DNA of 14,182 nucleotides from assembly GCA_964635575.1 (NCBI GenBank), contig CAZWNY010000049.1:1-14182 (forward strand), in the 5' to 3' direction. The position numbers were made by a program, and so were the translations under genes. The first letter of the stretch is position 1; every line of letters starts with the position of its first letter. Of this stretch, positions 5,656 through 12,641 are shown one piece after another. The DNA comes from GCA-2733415 sp964635575. Its GTDB lineage: Bacteria > Bacteroidota > Bacteroidia > Flavobacteriales > Flavobacteriaceae. Below the pieces are notes generated by a model. The model ran no database searches, had not been told where the DNA came from, and saw only the letters and a list, made by a program, of their open reading frames with translations.

Positions 5656-8328
5656 ATGAAAAAAATGAGATTACATATTATAATTAGCCTAAGTTTATTT
5701 TTGTTTAAAATGTCATTTTCTCAAACTAAAATTTCTGGACTAGTAACCGATGAAAATAATACACCTTTATACTTGGTTAGTGTAATTTTAAAAAACAAGG
5801 TTAATAAGTCAACTATAACGTATTCCTTTACTAAAAATGCTGGTGAATACATTTTAAAAACAGAAAAAACAGGAAAATTTAATTTAACTTTTTCATCATT
5901 AGGTTTTGAAAGTAAAACTGTTGTTGTTGAAATTAAAGGAACCCAAAAAGAAATTAAAATAGATGTTGTTTTAAAAGAGAAGTTTATTGAATTAAATGAA
6001 GTAATTATCCAATCAGACTTACCGATGTCTATAAAAAAAGATACTATTAGTTTTAAAACAAAATTTTATGCAAAAGGAAATGAACAAACCGTTGAAGATT
6101 TATTAAAAAACATACCAGGCATTAATATTACCGCTGAAGGAGCCATAAAAATTGGCAATCAAGAAATTGAAAAATTAATGATAGATGGCGATGATTTTTT
6201 TGAAAAAGGATACAAGATTTTATCTAAAAACATGCCTGCTTACCCTATTGAAGAAATTGAAGTTTTAAAAAACTATTCTAACAATCGACTTTTAAAAGGT
6301 ATTGAAAACAGTAATAAAGTAGCATTAAACCTAAAATTAAAAGATGACGCCAAACGCATTTGGTTTGGTAATATAGAAAGTGCTTCTAATTTTAAAAACA
6401 GATATGAGTTACGAGGTAATTTAATGAACTTTGGCAAAAAAAATAAGTACTATTTTTTAACCAACCTCAATAATACGGGTAATAACGCAGCAGGAGATAT
6501 TAACCATTTAAGACGTCCATTTCGTATTGGTGAACCCACAAGTATCGGTGATAATCAACAAGTAAACAGTTTAATTAATCTATCGGCAGCAACTTTAAAT
6601 TTTAAAAAACAAAGAACCAATTTTAATAATGCCGAATTACTATCACTCAACGCTATTTTTAACCCAACCAAAAAATTAAAAATTAAAACACTCGGGTTTT
6701 TTAATTGGGACGAACAAGATTTTTTCAGAAACACTACGGATGTTATAACTGCAAACGGCACAAACTTTACAAATACCGAAAATTTTGAGTTTCGAGACAA
6801 GCAAATTACAGGTTTCGGCAAAATAGACTTAATATACAACATTTCGAAAACTAAAATGCTCGAAAGCACTACAAAATATAATAAAACAAACACAAACGGG
6901 CAATCTAACTTAGTGTTTAATGGCGCATCAACCATTGAAAACTTAAAAGCTAACAACACTTTTTTTGACCAAAAAATAACCTATTCAAACAAATTTAAAG
7001 ACAAAAAAGTGTTGTTACTCACAGGGCGTTTTATAGATGAAAAAACTCCACAAGAATATAGCGTAAATCAATTTTTATATCAAAATTTATTTCCAAGTTT
7101 ACTAACTGCAAATAACGCACAACAACAAAGTGAAAATAAAATGCAATTCGCAGGTTTTGAAGCTCATTTGTTAAATAGAAAAACAAACGGAGATTTGTTA
7201 GAGCTACAATTTGGTAATGAATATCGAAAAGATGATTTAAACACCACGTTTACCTTATTTGAAAGCAATACCGCTTTAGAAACTCCAAATGGTTTTCAAA
7301 ACACCACCACTTATCAAACAAATGATTTGTATTTAAAATCAAAATACCGCTATAAATTTAAAGATTTTTCAGTAATAGGTAAATTGGGTTTTCATCAACT
7401 ATTTAATCAACTTAAAACGAATAGTTTTTCAGAAAATCAAAATCCATTTTTTGTAAACCCAAGCATTGGTTTAGGTTGGGAAATAAATAATAAAAATAAA
7501 ATTTACACTTCTTATTCCTACAATACAACCAATGCAAAAATATTAGATGTGTATGATAATTACGTATTAAATAGCTTCCGTTCATTCACAAAAGGAACAG
7601 GAAGTTTTAATCAATTAAATGCACAAACGGTAAATTTTAGTTATCAATTAGGAAACTGGAGCGACCGTTTTTTTGCAAATGCTTCTATATTTCATACTAA
7701 AAATTTCGATTTCTTTTCGAGCAATACACTAATCAATCAAAACTTTACACAATCGGAAAGAATTGTAATTGAAGATCGTGAAATGTTAAATGTATCTTCA
7801 AAATTCGATTATTATTTTAAGCAAATATCATCTAACCTAAAATTAGAATTAGGTTATTCAAAATCAAACTATAAAAATGTAATTAACAATTCCAATTTAC
7901 GAGAAGTAATATCTAATAATTACAATTATGGTTTGGAATTGCGCTCAGGTTTTAAAGGTGTTTTTAACTATCATATTGGTACAAAATGGACCGTTAACCA
8001 AATAGAAACACCCGGAATAATCAATTCATTTACAAACAACGTAAGTTTTTTAGATGTATCATTTATATTTAATGATAAATTTAATATGAATTTTCAAACA
8101 GAACGTTATTTTTTTGGAAATTTAGAAACCGACAATATCTATTATTTTTTAGACTTTGATGCTCGATACACTATAAAAAAAAACAAACTAACCTTAGCTG
8201 TTTCGGGTAAAAATTTATTGAACATCGAAACATTTAAAACCTTTTCAATAAGCGATATTAGCACATCAACAACCGAGTTCAGATTACTTGAACGGTTTGT
8301 ACTCTTAAAAATGGAGTATCGTTTTTAA
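5656..8328 (+). CDS. TonB-dependent-receptor-like outer-membrane beta-barrel, second copy
   Basis: Encodes 890 residues from the ATG at 5656. I prefer this start because it begins directly with a Lys-rich n-region and a hydrophobic core (residues 1-22, cleavage before QTKISG); the frame stays open to an ATG at 5620, but that would put 12 acidic and hydrophobic residues before the signal peptide. Order of parts: carboxypeptidase-regulatory-like domain about 24-107; plug-like domain about 113-210 with GNEQTVEDLLKNIPG and MIDGDDFF; beta-barrel ending in Tyr-Arg-Phe. Collinear with the receptor at 1207 throughout, with moderate identity and patches of near-identical DNA, above all the last 372 bases. 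Unlike that gene it is not coupled to a GLPGLI gene: a relic of another receptor lies between. Ligand unknown. Confidence 0.88.
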   Translation: MKKMRLHIIISLSLFLFKMSFSQTKISGLVTDENNTPLYLVSVILKNKVNKSTITYSFTKNAGEYILKTEKTGKFNLTFSSLGFESKTVVVEIKGTQKEIKIDVVLKEKFIELNEVIIQSDLPMSIKKDTISFKTKFYAKGNEQTVEDLLKNIPGINITAEGAIKIGNQEIEKLMIDGDDFFEKGYKILSKNMPAYPIEEIEVLKNYSNNRLLKGIENSNKVALNLKLKDDAKRIWFGNIESASNFKNRYELRGNLMNFGKKNKYYFLTNLNNTGNNAAGDINHLRRPFRIGEPTSIGDNQQVNSLINLSAATLNFKKQRTNFNNAELLSLNAIFNPTKKLKIKTLGFFNWDEQDFFRNTTDVITANGTNFTNTENFEFRDKQITGFGKIDLIYNISKTKMLESTTKYNKTNTNGQSNLVFNGASTIENLKANNTFFDQKITYSNKFKDKKVLLLTGRFIDEKTPQEYSVNQFLYQNLFPSLLTANNAQQQSENKMQFAGFEAHLLNRKTNGDLLELQFGNEYRKDDLNTTFTLFESNTALETPNGFQNTTTYQTNDLYLKSKYRYKFKDFSVIGKLGFHQLFNQLKTNSFSENQNPFFVNPSIGLGWEINNKNKIYTSYSYNTTNAKILDVYDNYVLNSFRSFTKGTGSFNQLNAQTVNFSYQLGNWSDRFFANASIFHTKNFDFFSSNTLINQNFTQSERIVIEDREMLNVSSKFDYYFKQISSNLKLELGYSKSNYKNVINNSNLREVISNNYNYGLELRSGFKGVFNYHIGTKWTVNQIETPGIINSFTNNVSFLDVSFIFNDKFNMNFQTERYFFGNLETDNIYYFLDFDARYTIKKNKLTLAVSGKNLLNIETFKTFSISDISTSTTEFRLLERFVLLKMEYRF
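6678..6732 (+). repeat. Internal near-identity block shared by both receptors (copy 2)
   Basis: Partner of 2226-2280, with one difference in 55 bases. The offset between partners here is 4452, against 4455 in the tail repeat, so an indel of one codon lies between the two blocks. Confidence 0.6.
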
Positions 8329-8350
8329 AAGAAATTAGATACTGAAAAAA
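7957..8350 (+). repeat. Receptor tail repeat, copy C
   Basis: Partner of 3502-3895: about 96% identical over the last 372 coding bases and identical for about 22 bases after the stop. At 7956 and upstream the similarity drops sharply. Confidence 0.85.
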
Positions 8351-8446
8351 ACCATTTATTTAATTGATTTTGCAAATTGCTACACTATCATTTTACTCTG
8401 CAATTACATTTTAATTTCTTATGGCTGTTTTTTTTTAAGAAAAGGC

Positions 8447-8479
8447 CTCAAATTTTCAAATTGAGATTATAAATTTGAG
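8447..8479. promoter_or_regulatory. Inverted repeat upstream of the hypothetical gene
   Basis: CTCAAATTT (8447-8455) and AAATTTGAG (8471-8479) are perfect 9-base reverse complements. A second arm TTGAG at 8461-8465 allows an alternative stem with CTCAA. The right arm overlaps TAAATTTG (8470-8477), which equals the Bacteroidota -7 consensus, so this could be an operator over a promoter, or a weak terminator for the receptor mRNA. Confidence 0.35.
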
Positions 8480-8511
8480 AACAGACAATACCTAAAAAAG
8501 TATTTTTCAGT

Positions 8512-8519
8512 TATCTTTA
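8512..8519 (+). promoter_or_regulatory. Possible -7 element for the hypothetical gene
   Basis: TATCTTTA matches TAnnTTTG in all but the last base and lies 26 bases before the ATG at 8546, a usual leader length. No clear TTG at the -33 position. The consensus TAAATTTG at 8470-8477 is an alternative. Confidence 0.4.
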
Positions 8520-8545
8520 CCGCTTGTAAAAAAAAACAGATAAAA

Positions 8546-8902
8546 ATGTCAAGAGATACAGAATTAAAAGAAAGATGGAATTCGGTAGTAAAAAAACTAT
8601 CGGAAAAATTTACAGACGGCGATCCGTTAGATCTAGACTCTATTGTGTATTTAATAGGAGTACAAGAGTTAGGAAAAATAGATAAAAAATTTAAAAAATC
8701 TGAAAAAGTAAATCTAATTCACATTGCAATTTGTCGCTTATTAGAACCTTACGGATATTATAAGTTCGATTTTGTAGATGATGATGGTTGGCCACACTAT
8801 ACCGTTGTTGAAGAATTGCCAAGTTTAAAGCCAGGAGAACAATCCGTTTTAATGAAAGAAGCAGTAGTTGCTTATTTTTTAGAAAAAGAATTGATTGACT
8901 AA
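8546..8902 (+). CDS. Hypothetical cytoplasmic protein
   Basis: Encodes 118 residues. I do not recognise a named family. No signal peptide or membrane segment. The protein is charged, with an N-terminal helix-like part (about 1-22), a middle segment YLIGVQELG followed by a Lys-rich KKFKKSEK and a helix-like HIAICRLLEPYG, then DDDGWPHYTVVEELPSL and a C-terminal helix ending in EKELID. Codon use resembles the neighbouring housekeeping genes and the frame is clean, so it is a real gene. It stands 41 bases upstream of pheS with what looks like a promoter in between, so co-transcription is possible but not required. The ATG at 8546 lies in an AAAAATG context. Confidence 0.75.
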   Translation: MSRDTELKERWNSVVKKLSEKFTDGDPLDLDSIVYLIGVQELGKIDKKFKKSEKVNLIHIAICRLLEPYGYYKFDFVDDDGWPHYTVVEELPSLKPGEQSVLMKEAVVAYFLEKELID

Positions 8903-8914
8903 AAACTTTATTCG

Positions 8915-8922
8915 TAAATTTG
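8915..8922 (+). promoter_or_regulatory. -7 promoter element of pheS
   Basis: TAAATTTG is a perfect TAnnTTTG, 21 bases before the pheS ATG. Possible -33 TTG triplets lie at 8891-8893 and 8895-8897 (spacing 21 and 17), inside the end of the preceding gene. Confidence 0.55.
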
Positions 8923-8943
8923 CTACTTGCAAACACAAGCATA

Positions 8944-9960
8944 ATGATAGAAAAAATAAAGGAATTAATAATAGAAGTAGAAAATTTTAAAGCAAAAACC
9001 AATGATGAGGTTGAAGCATTTAGAGTTAAATATTTAGGTAAAAAAGGGCTGTTAAACAACTATTTTTCAGAATTTAAAAACGTACCTAGCGATCAAAAAA
9101 AAGAGTTTGGACAAACCATTAATAAACTTAAAACAGTTGCTCAAAACAAAGTAAATACGTTAAAAGAAGCACTAGAAAGTAAAGAAGAAAAAGGAAGTTA
9201 TGGCGATTTATCACGACCATCAGAACCTATTACTATAGGTTCTCGACATCCAGTATCAATAGTAAAAAATCAAATTATAGATATTTTTTCAAACATAGGT
9301 TTTAATGTTTCCGAAGGACCAGAAATTGAAGACGATTGGCATAACTTTACCGCATTAAACTTACCAGAACATCACCCTGCACGAGACATGCAAGACACGT
9401 TTTTTATTCAAACCAATCCAGATGTTTTGTTGCGCACACACACCAGTTCAGTACAGGTGCGTTATATGGAAAATAATCCAACACCAATACGTACAATTTC
9501 TCCAGGAAGAGTTTTTCGTAACGAAGCAATTTCAGCACGGTCACATTGTATTTTTCATCAGGTAGAAGGTTTGTATATCGATAAAAACGTTTCCTTTTCT
9601 GATTTAAAACAAACCTTATTATACTTTACTAAAGAAATGTTTGGGAAGTCTAAAATACGATTAAGACCATCTTATTTTCCGTTTACCGAGCCAAGTGCAG
9701 AAGTAGATATTTATTGGGGTTTAAAAACAGAAACCGACTATAAAATCACAAAAGGAACAGGTTGGTTGGAAATTGGAGGTTGCGGAATGGTGGATCCTAA
9801 TGTGCTAATCAACTGCGGAATAGACCCAAAAGAACATTCAGGTTTTGCTTTTGGCGTAGGTGTTGAGCGCATTGCAATGCTATTATATCAAATAGGAGAT
9901 ATTAGAAATTTTTATGAAAATGATGTCCGATTTTTAGAGCAATTTAAAGCAACTTTTTAA
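8944..9960 (+). CDS. pheS: Phenylalanyl-tRNA synthetase alpha subunit
   Basis: Encodes 338 residues, the usual size for a bacterial PheS. It charges tRNA-Phe with phenylalanine as the catalytic half of the (alpha-beta)2 enzyme. Visible parts: N-terminal coiled coil (about 1-85) that binds tRNA; class II catalytic core with HPVS (102-105), the motif 2 segment FRNEAISARS and FHQVEG (204-209), TEPSAEVD (248-255), and motif 3 with GFAFGVGVER (300-309). The ATG at 8944 is chosen over an in-frame TTG at 8920, because that TTG lies inside the -7 promoter element and would add 8 residues not expected for the family. The beta-subunit gene pheT is not adjacent in this window. gldD follows after 11 bases. 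Confidence 0.97.
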   Translation: MIEKIKELIIEVENFKAKTNDEVEAFRVKYLGKKGLLNNYFSEFKNVPSDQKKEFGQTINKLKTVAQNKVNTLKEALESKEEKGSYGDLSRPSEPITIGSRHPVSIVKNQIIDIFSNIGFNVSEGPEIEDDWHNFTALNLPEHHPARDMQDTFFIQTNPDVLLRTHTSSVQVRYMENNPTPIRTISPGRVFRNEAISARSHCIFHQVEGLYIDKNVSFSDLKQTLLYFTKEMFGKSKIRLRPSYFPFTEPSAEVDIYWGLKTETDYKITKGTGWLEIGGCGMVDPNVLINCGIDPKEHSGFAFGVGVERIAMLLYQIGDIRNFYENDVRFLEQFKATF

Positions 9961-9971
9961 AATAAAAAACT

Positions 9972-10535
9972 ATTAAAAATTCAATTTACATACTATTTTT
10001 TTTATTACTTGTTTCTTGTCAAGAAGAAGCAACACCTAAACCACCAGGACATTTACGATTAGAATATCCTGAAGCAAAGTATAAGGAATTACCAAAAAAT
10101 GCACCGTATGTATTTGACATAAATACAATTTCTAAATTTAAAAAACCAAAAAATGCACAACCGTATTGGATTACTATTGATTATCCGAAATTAAAAGGAG
10201 AATTACACATAACTTATTTTCCTGTAAAAAATAACTTAGAAAAATTATTAAAAGAAGTCCAAAATATAACACAAAATCACACTCAAAAAGCAGACGGAAT
10301 AAACGCTGTTGTTTATGAAAATGATAGCCAAAAAGTGTACGGTATGGTATATAAAGTAGAAGGAGACGCAGCGTCATCAACACAATTTTATGTAACCGAT
10401 AGTACAACGCATTTTTTGTCAGGATCGGTTTATTTTAAAACCAAACCAAATTACGATTCTATTTTACCTGCTATTGAATACTTAAACAAAGATGTGCAAC
10501 GACTAATTGAAACCTTGCGTTGGAAAAGCAAATAG
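9972..10535 (+). CDS. gldD: Gliding motility lipoprotein GldD, non-canonical start
   Basis: Encodes about 187 residues if started at ATT (9972). GldD is a lipoprotein required for gliding and type IX secretion in Flavobacterium johnsoniae. Recognised by the N-terminal PKPPGHLRLEYPE, YWITIDYPK, the Val/Gly-Tyr-Gly-Met-Val-Tyr segment before GDAASSTQFYVTDS, FLSGSVYF and the C-terminal LIETLRWK. A lipoprotein signal is present: Lys-Asn, hydrophobic core, then LVSC with the lipidated Cys at 16. The frame is closed by TAA at 9963-9965 and holds no ATG, GTG or TTG before the lipobox. ATT at 9972 gives a well-formed signal peptide; ATT at 9984 or ATA at 9990 are the other options. It starts 11 bases behind pheS, so it is probably in the same transcript. 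Could be a rare AUU start, a start-codon mutation, or a sequencing error. Confidence 0.85.
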   Translation: MKNSIYILFFLLLVSCQEEATPKPPGHLRLEYPEAKYKELPKNAPYVFDINTISKFKKPKNAQPYWITIDYPKLKGELHITYFPVKNNLEKLLKEVQNITQNHTQKADGINAVVYENDSQKVYGMVYKVEGDAASSTQFYVTDSTTHFLSGSVYFKTKPNYDSILPAIEYLNKDVQRLIETLRWKSK

Positions 10536-10543
10536 GTTTCCAA
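10520..10543. terminator. Hairpin between convergent gldD and gldA
   Basis: TTGGAAA (10520-10526) and TTTCCAA (10537-10543) are perfect complements around a 10-base loop that contains the gldD stop codon. It sits where two convergent genes meet and could terminate transcription from either side, though the flanking T-runs are short (TATGTTTTACATTTATT on the plus strand). Confidence 0.45.
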
Positions 10544-10558
10544 TATGTTTTACATTTA

Positions 10559-11452
10559 TTACTTTGTTGCTTCAATAAATAAACGTTCTAAATTTTTGTT
10601 TTTAGCATTTAATTTTAACACTTTTAGCTCATGTGTTTTTGCGAAATCAAACAATACTCCACGCATATCCTCTTGCGTGTTAAAAGTGACTTCCCAAGTC
10701 ATTCCGTATGTGTTTTTTGCAGCAATAGCACTTGGAAGTCGTGTTAAAAAAGCTTCTTCAACACGGTAATCAAACTCTACTTCTATAATTTGTTGTTGGT
10801 TGTTTTTTAAATTATTTAGAGTTTCATCAACTACCAATTTTCCTTTATTAATAATAATAACTCTATCGCAAATAGCTTCTACTTCTTGCATAATATGAGT
10901 CGATAAAAATACGGTTTTTTCTTTCCCAACATTTTTTATTAACGCTCTAATTTCTAATAGTTGATTTGGATCTAAACCAGTTGTAGGTTCATCTAAAATT
11001 AAAACATCAGGATTATGCAATAATGCGTTGGCTAAACCTACACGTTGTCGGTATCCTTTAGAGAGTTGATTTATTTTTTTATGTGCTTCTTGTATTAAGC
11101 CAGTACGCTCAATAACTGCATCAATTTGAGTTTTATTTACCTTGTAAATTTCAGCATTAAAACTTAAATACTCTCGCACATACATGTCTAAATACAACGG
11201 ATTATGTTCAGGTAAATAACCAACACTTTGTTGTACGTTTTTTTGTTGGGTGTTTACATTGTAGCTGTTTACTACTGCATTTCCTTCAGACGCTTTAATA
11301 TATGTGGTTAAAATCTTCATTAATGTGGATTTCCCTGCTCCGTTAGGACCTAAAAAACCTACAATTTCTCCTTTTTTAACGGTAAAGGAAATCGCATCTA
11401 ATGCTTTTTGTGTGCCGTAAAATTTGGATATGTTTGTTACTTGAATAGACAT
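10559..11452 (-). CDS. gldA: Gliding motility ABC transporter ATP-binding subunit GldA
   Basis: Encodes 297 residues. ATPase of the GldA-GldF-GldG ABC transporter of gliding Bacteroidota, located at the inner membrane face. Walker A GPNGAGKST (35-43), signature LSKGYRQ (130-136), Walker B LILDEP (151-156) followed by TTGLDPNQ, and H-loop His186. The Q-loop region reads GYLPEHNPLY, with Glu where many ABC ATPases have Gln, as is usual in this subfamily. The C-terminal 75 residues form the extension found in GldA-like proteins. The high match to the GldA pattern (STLMKILTTYI, LYLDMYVREYL, HIMQEVEAICDRVIIINKGK) makes me prefer GldA over a generic exporter ATPase. The partner genes gldF and gldG are not in the window. 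Divergent from the DAHP synthase gene with 84 bases between starts. Confidence 0.92.
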   Translation of the reverse strand: MSIQVTNISKFYGTQKALDAISFTVKKGEIVGFLGPNGAGKSTLMKILTTYIKASEGNAVVNSYNVNTQQKNVQQSVGYLPEHNPLYLDMYVREYLSFNAEIYKVNKTQIDAVIERTGLIQEAHKKINQLSKGYRQRVGLANALLHNPDVLILDEPTTGLDPNQLLEIRALIKNVGKEKTVFLSTHIMQEVEAICDRVIIINKGKLVVDETLNNLKNNQQQIIEVEFDYRVEEAFLTRLPSAIAAKNTYGMTWEVTFNTQEDMRGVLFDFAKTHELKVLKLNAKNKNLERLFIEATK

Positions 11453-11470
11453 CTTCTAAAATAAATAAAT

Positions 11471-11478
11471 TACTTTTG
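11471..11478 (+). promoter_or_regulatory. -7 promoter element of the DAHP synthase gene
   Basis: TACTTTTG is a perfect TAnnTTTG, 58 bases before the gene start and 19 bases before the possible leader-peptide start. No TTG is seen at the expected -33 spacing. Confidence 0.5.
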
Positions 11479-11497
11479 CTAATATATAACACTAATT

Positions 11498-11533
11498 ATG
11501 AAAAATATAATTTTTACATTTTTTCAGCACTAA
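11498..11533 (+). CDS. Possible Phe-rich leader peptide of the DAHP synthase gene
   Basis: A reading frame of 11 codons, MKNIIFTFFQH, with TTT codons at 6, 8 and 9. It starts in the same AATTATGAAAAAT context as the gene behind it and stops 3 bases before that gene's ATG. The segment TTTTTCA (11520-11526), covering its last Phe codon and part of the next, pairs with TGAAAAA (11538-11544) over the start codon of the DAHP synthase gene. A ribosome pausing here could open that stem. In AT-rich DNA, TTT codons are frequent, so chance is a serious alternative. Confidence 0.3.
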   Translation: MKNIIFTFFQH

Positions 11534-11544
11534 ATTATGAAAAA
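11520..11544 (+). promoter_or_regulatory. Hairpin over the DAHP synthase start codon
   Basis: TTTTTCA (11520-11526) and TGAAAAA (11538-11544) are perfect 7-base complements with an 11-base loop. The right arm includes the last two bases of the ATG at 11537-11539. The stem is weak (two G-C or C-G pairs). Confidence 0.35.
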
Positions 11545-12613
11545 TAAAAAAGAGTTTGGCAATTGGCTAACAAAAATGAAGTTAAATCACCCTTTAGTAA
11601 TTTCGGGACCATGTAGCGCCGAAACGGAAGAACAGGTTTTAAATATTGCACATCAATTAAAAAATACAGACGCCACAGTATTACGTGCAGGTATTTGGAA
11701 ACCACGTACACGTCCAGGTAATTTTGAAGGCGTAGGCAGTTTAGGCTTAAAATGGTTGCAACGTGCAAAACAAGAAACAGGAATGCTAATTGCCACTGAA
11801 GTTGCTAATGCAAACCATGTAGATTTAGCTTTAAAACATGATATAGATGTATTGTGGGTTGGCGCACGTACAACCGTAAACCCGTTTATGGTACAAGAAA
11901 TCGCAAATGCGTTACAAGGAACAAATAAAATTGTATTAATAAAAAACCCTATAAATCCTGATTTAGCCTTATGGTTAGGCGCAGTAGAGCGTATTTGTTC
12001 GGCAAATATTAATAATGTAGGAGTTATACATAGAGGTTTTTCAAGTTATGAGAAATCAAAATATAGAAACAATCCTGAATGGCAAATACCAATCGATTTA
12101 AAAAATAATTTTCCCGATTTACCGTTAATTTGCGACCCTTCTCATATAGCAGGACGTAGCGATTTAATTTTTGACATCAGCCAAACCGCACTCGATTTAA
12201 ACTTTGATGGCTTAATGATAGAAACACATCACAATCCAAATGAAGCATGGAGTGATGCTGCACAACAAGTAACACCAGAAATATTAGTGCAAATTATGAA
12301 CAATTTAAAAGTACGAGAAAAAAGTACTTTTGATGCCAGTTATGTACAAGAATTAAAAGTTTTACGTGCCAAAATAGATATATTAGACGATAAAATAGTT
12401 AATATGTTAGCCAAACGAATGCATATTGCAGATAAAATTGGAGGATTAAAACGAGCAAACAACATATCAATATTACAAATCAATAGATGGAAAGCTATTT
12501 TAGAAAAAATGATTTTTCAAGGAGCAGAAAACCAATTAAGTGAAGCATTTATTTTAAAAATATACAAAGCAATACATCAAGAATCTATAAATCATCAAAA
12601 AGAAAATAATTAA
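11537..12613 (+). CDS. Bifunctional DAHP synthase / chorismate mutase (type II CM)
   Basis: Encodes 358 residues. The first domain condenses phosphoenolpyruvate and erythrose 4-phosphate to DAHP, the entry to the shikimate pathway. The second converts chorismate to prephenate, the entry to Phe and Tyr. The DAHP synthase (type I beta/KDO8P-like) has GPCSAE (24-29), KPRTRP (55-60), ATEV (86-89), GAR (109-111), KNP (136-138), HRGF (165-168), DPSHIAGR (200-207) and METHHNP-like ETHHNP (229-234). The chorismate mutase helices are at about 268-352 with LRAKID, IVNMLAKRM and IADKIGGLK. The fusion makes sense because both reactions feed aromatic amino acids, and in this family the mutase part usually also mediates feedback control. 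Divergent from gldA; followed by rsgA after 28 bases. Confidence 0.95.
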   Translation: MKNKKEFGNWLTKMKLNHPLVISGPCSAETEEQVLNIAHQLKNTDATVLRAGIWKPRTRPGNFEGVGSLGLKWLQRAKQETGMLIATEVANANHVDLALKHDIDVLWVGARTTVNPFMVQEIANALQGTNKIVLIKNPINPDLALWLGAVERICSANINNVGVIHRGFSSYEKSKYRNNPEWQIPIDLKNNFPDLPLICDPSHIAGRSDLIFDISQTALDLNFDGLMIETHHNPNEAWSDAAQQVTPEILVQIMNNLKVREKSTFDASYVQELKVLRAKIDILDDKIVNMLAKRMHIADKIGGLKRANNISILQINRWKAILEKMIFQGAENQLSEAFILKIYKAIHQESINHQKENN

Positions 12614-12628
12614 TGATGAATAAAATTG

Positions 12629-12636
12629 TAATTTTG
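12629..12636 (+). promoter_or_regulatory. -7 promoter element close to the rsgA start
   Basis: TAATTTTG matches TAnnTTTG exactly and ends only 5 bases before the rsgA ATG, which would give a leaderless or nearly leaderless mRNA. No -33 TTG at normal spacing; upstream is the end of the DAHP synthase gene. Confidence 0.45.
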
Positions 12637-12641
12637 TAGCT

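Noticed and set aside
6555..6959. Minus-strand frame of 134 residues inside receptor 2
   Set aside because: Antisense to a clear beta-barrel gene, no start context or family match; a similar shorter shadow occurs at the same place in receptor 1.
8920..8943. Eight-codon N-terminal extension of PheS from TTG
   Set aside because: The TTG is part of the TAAATTTG promoter element, and the ATG at 8944 gives the normal PheS N-terminus.
8691..9059. Minus-strand frame of 122 residues spanning the hypothetical gene and pheS
   Set aside because: Antisense to two better-supported genes and to a consensus promoter.
10335..10535. Separate 66-residue gene starting at the ATG at 10335
   Set aside because: It is the C-terminal part of GldD in the same frame; the missing front lacks only a canonical start codon.
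10545..10769. Plus-strand frame of 74 residues over the end of gldA
   Set aside because: Antisense to the well-supported C-terminal part of GldA; no family features.
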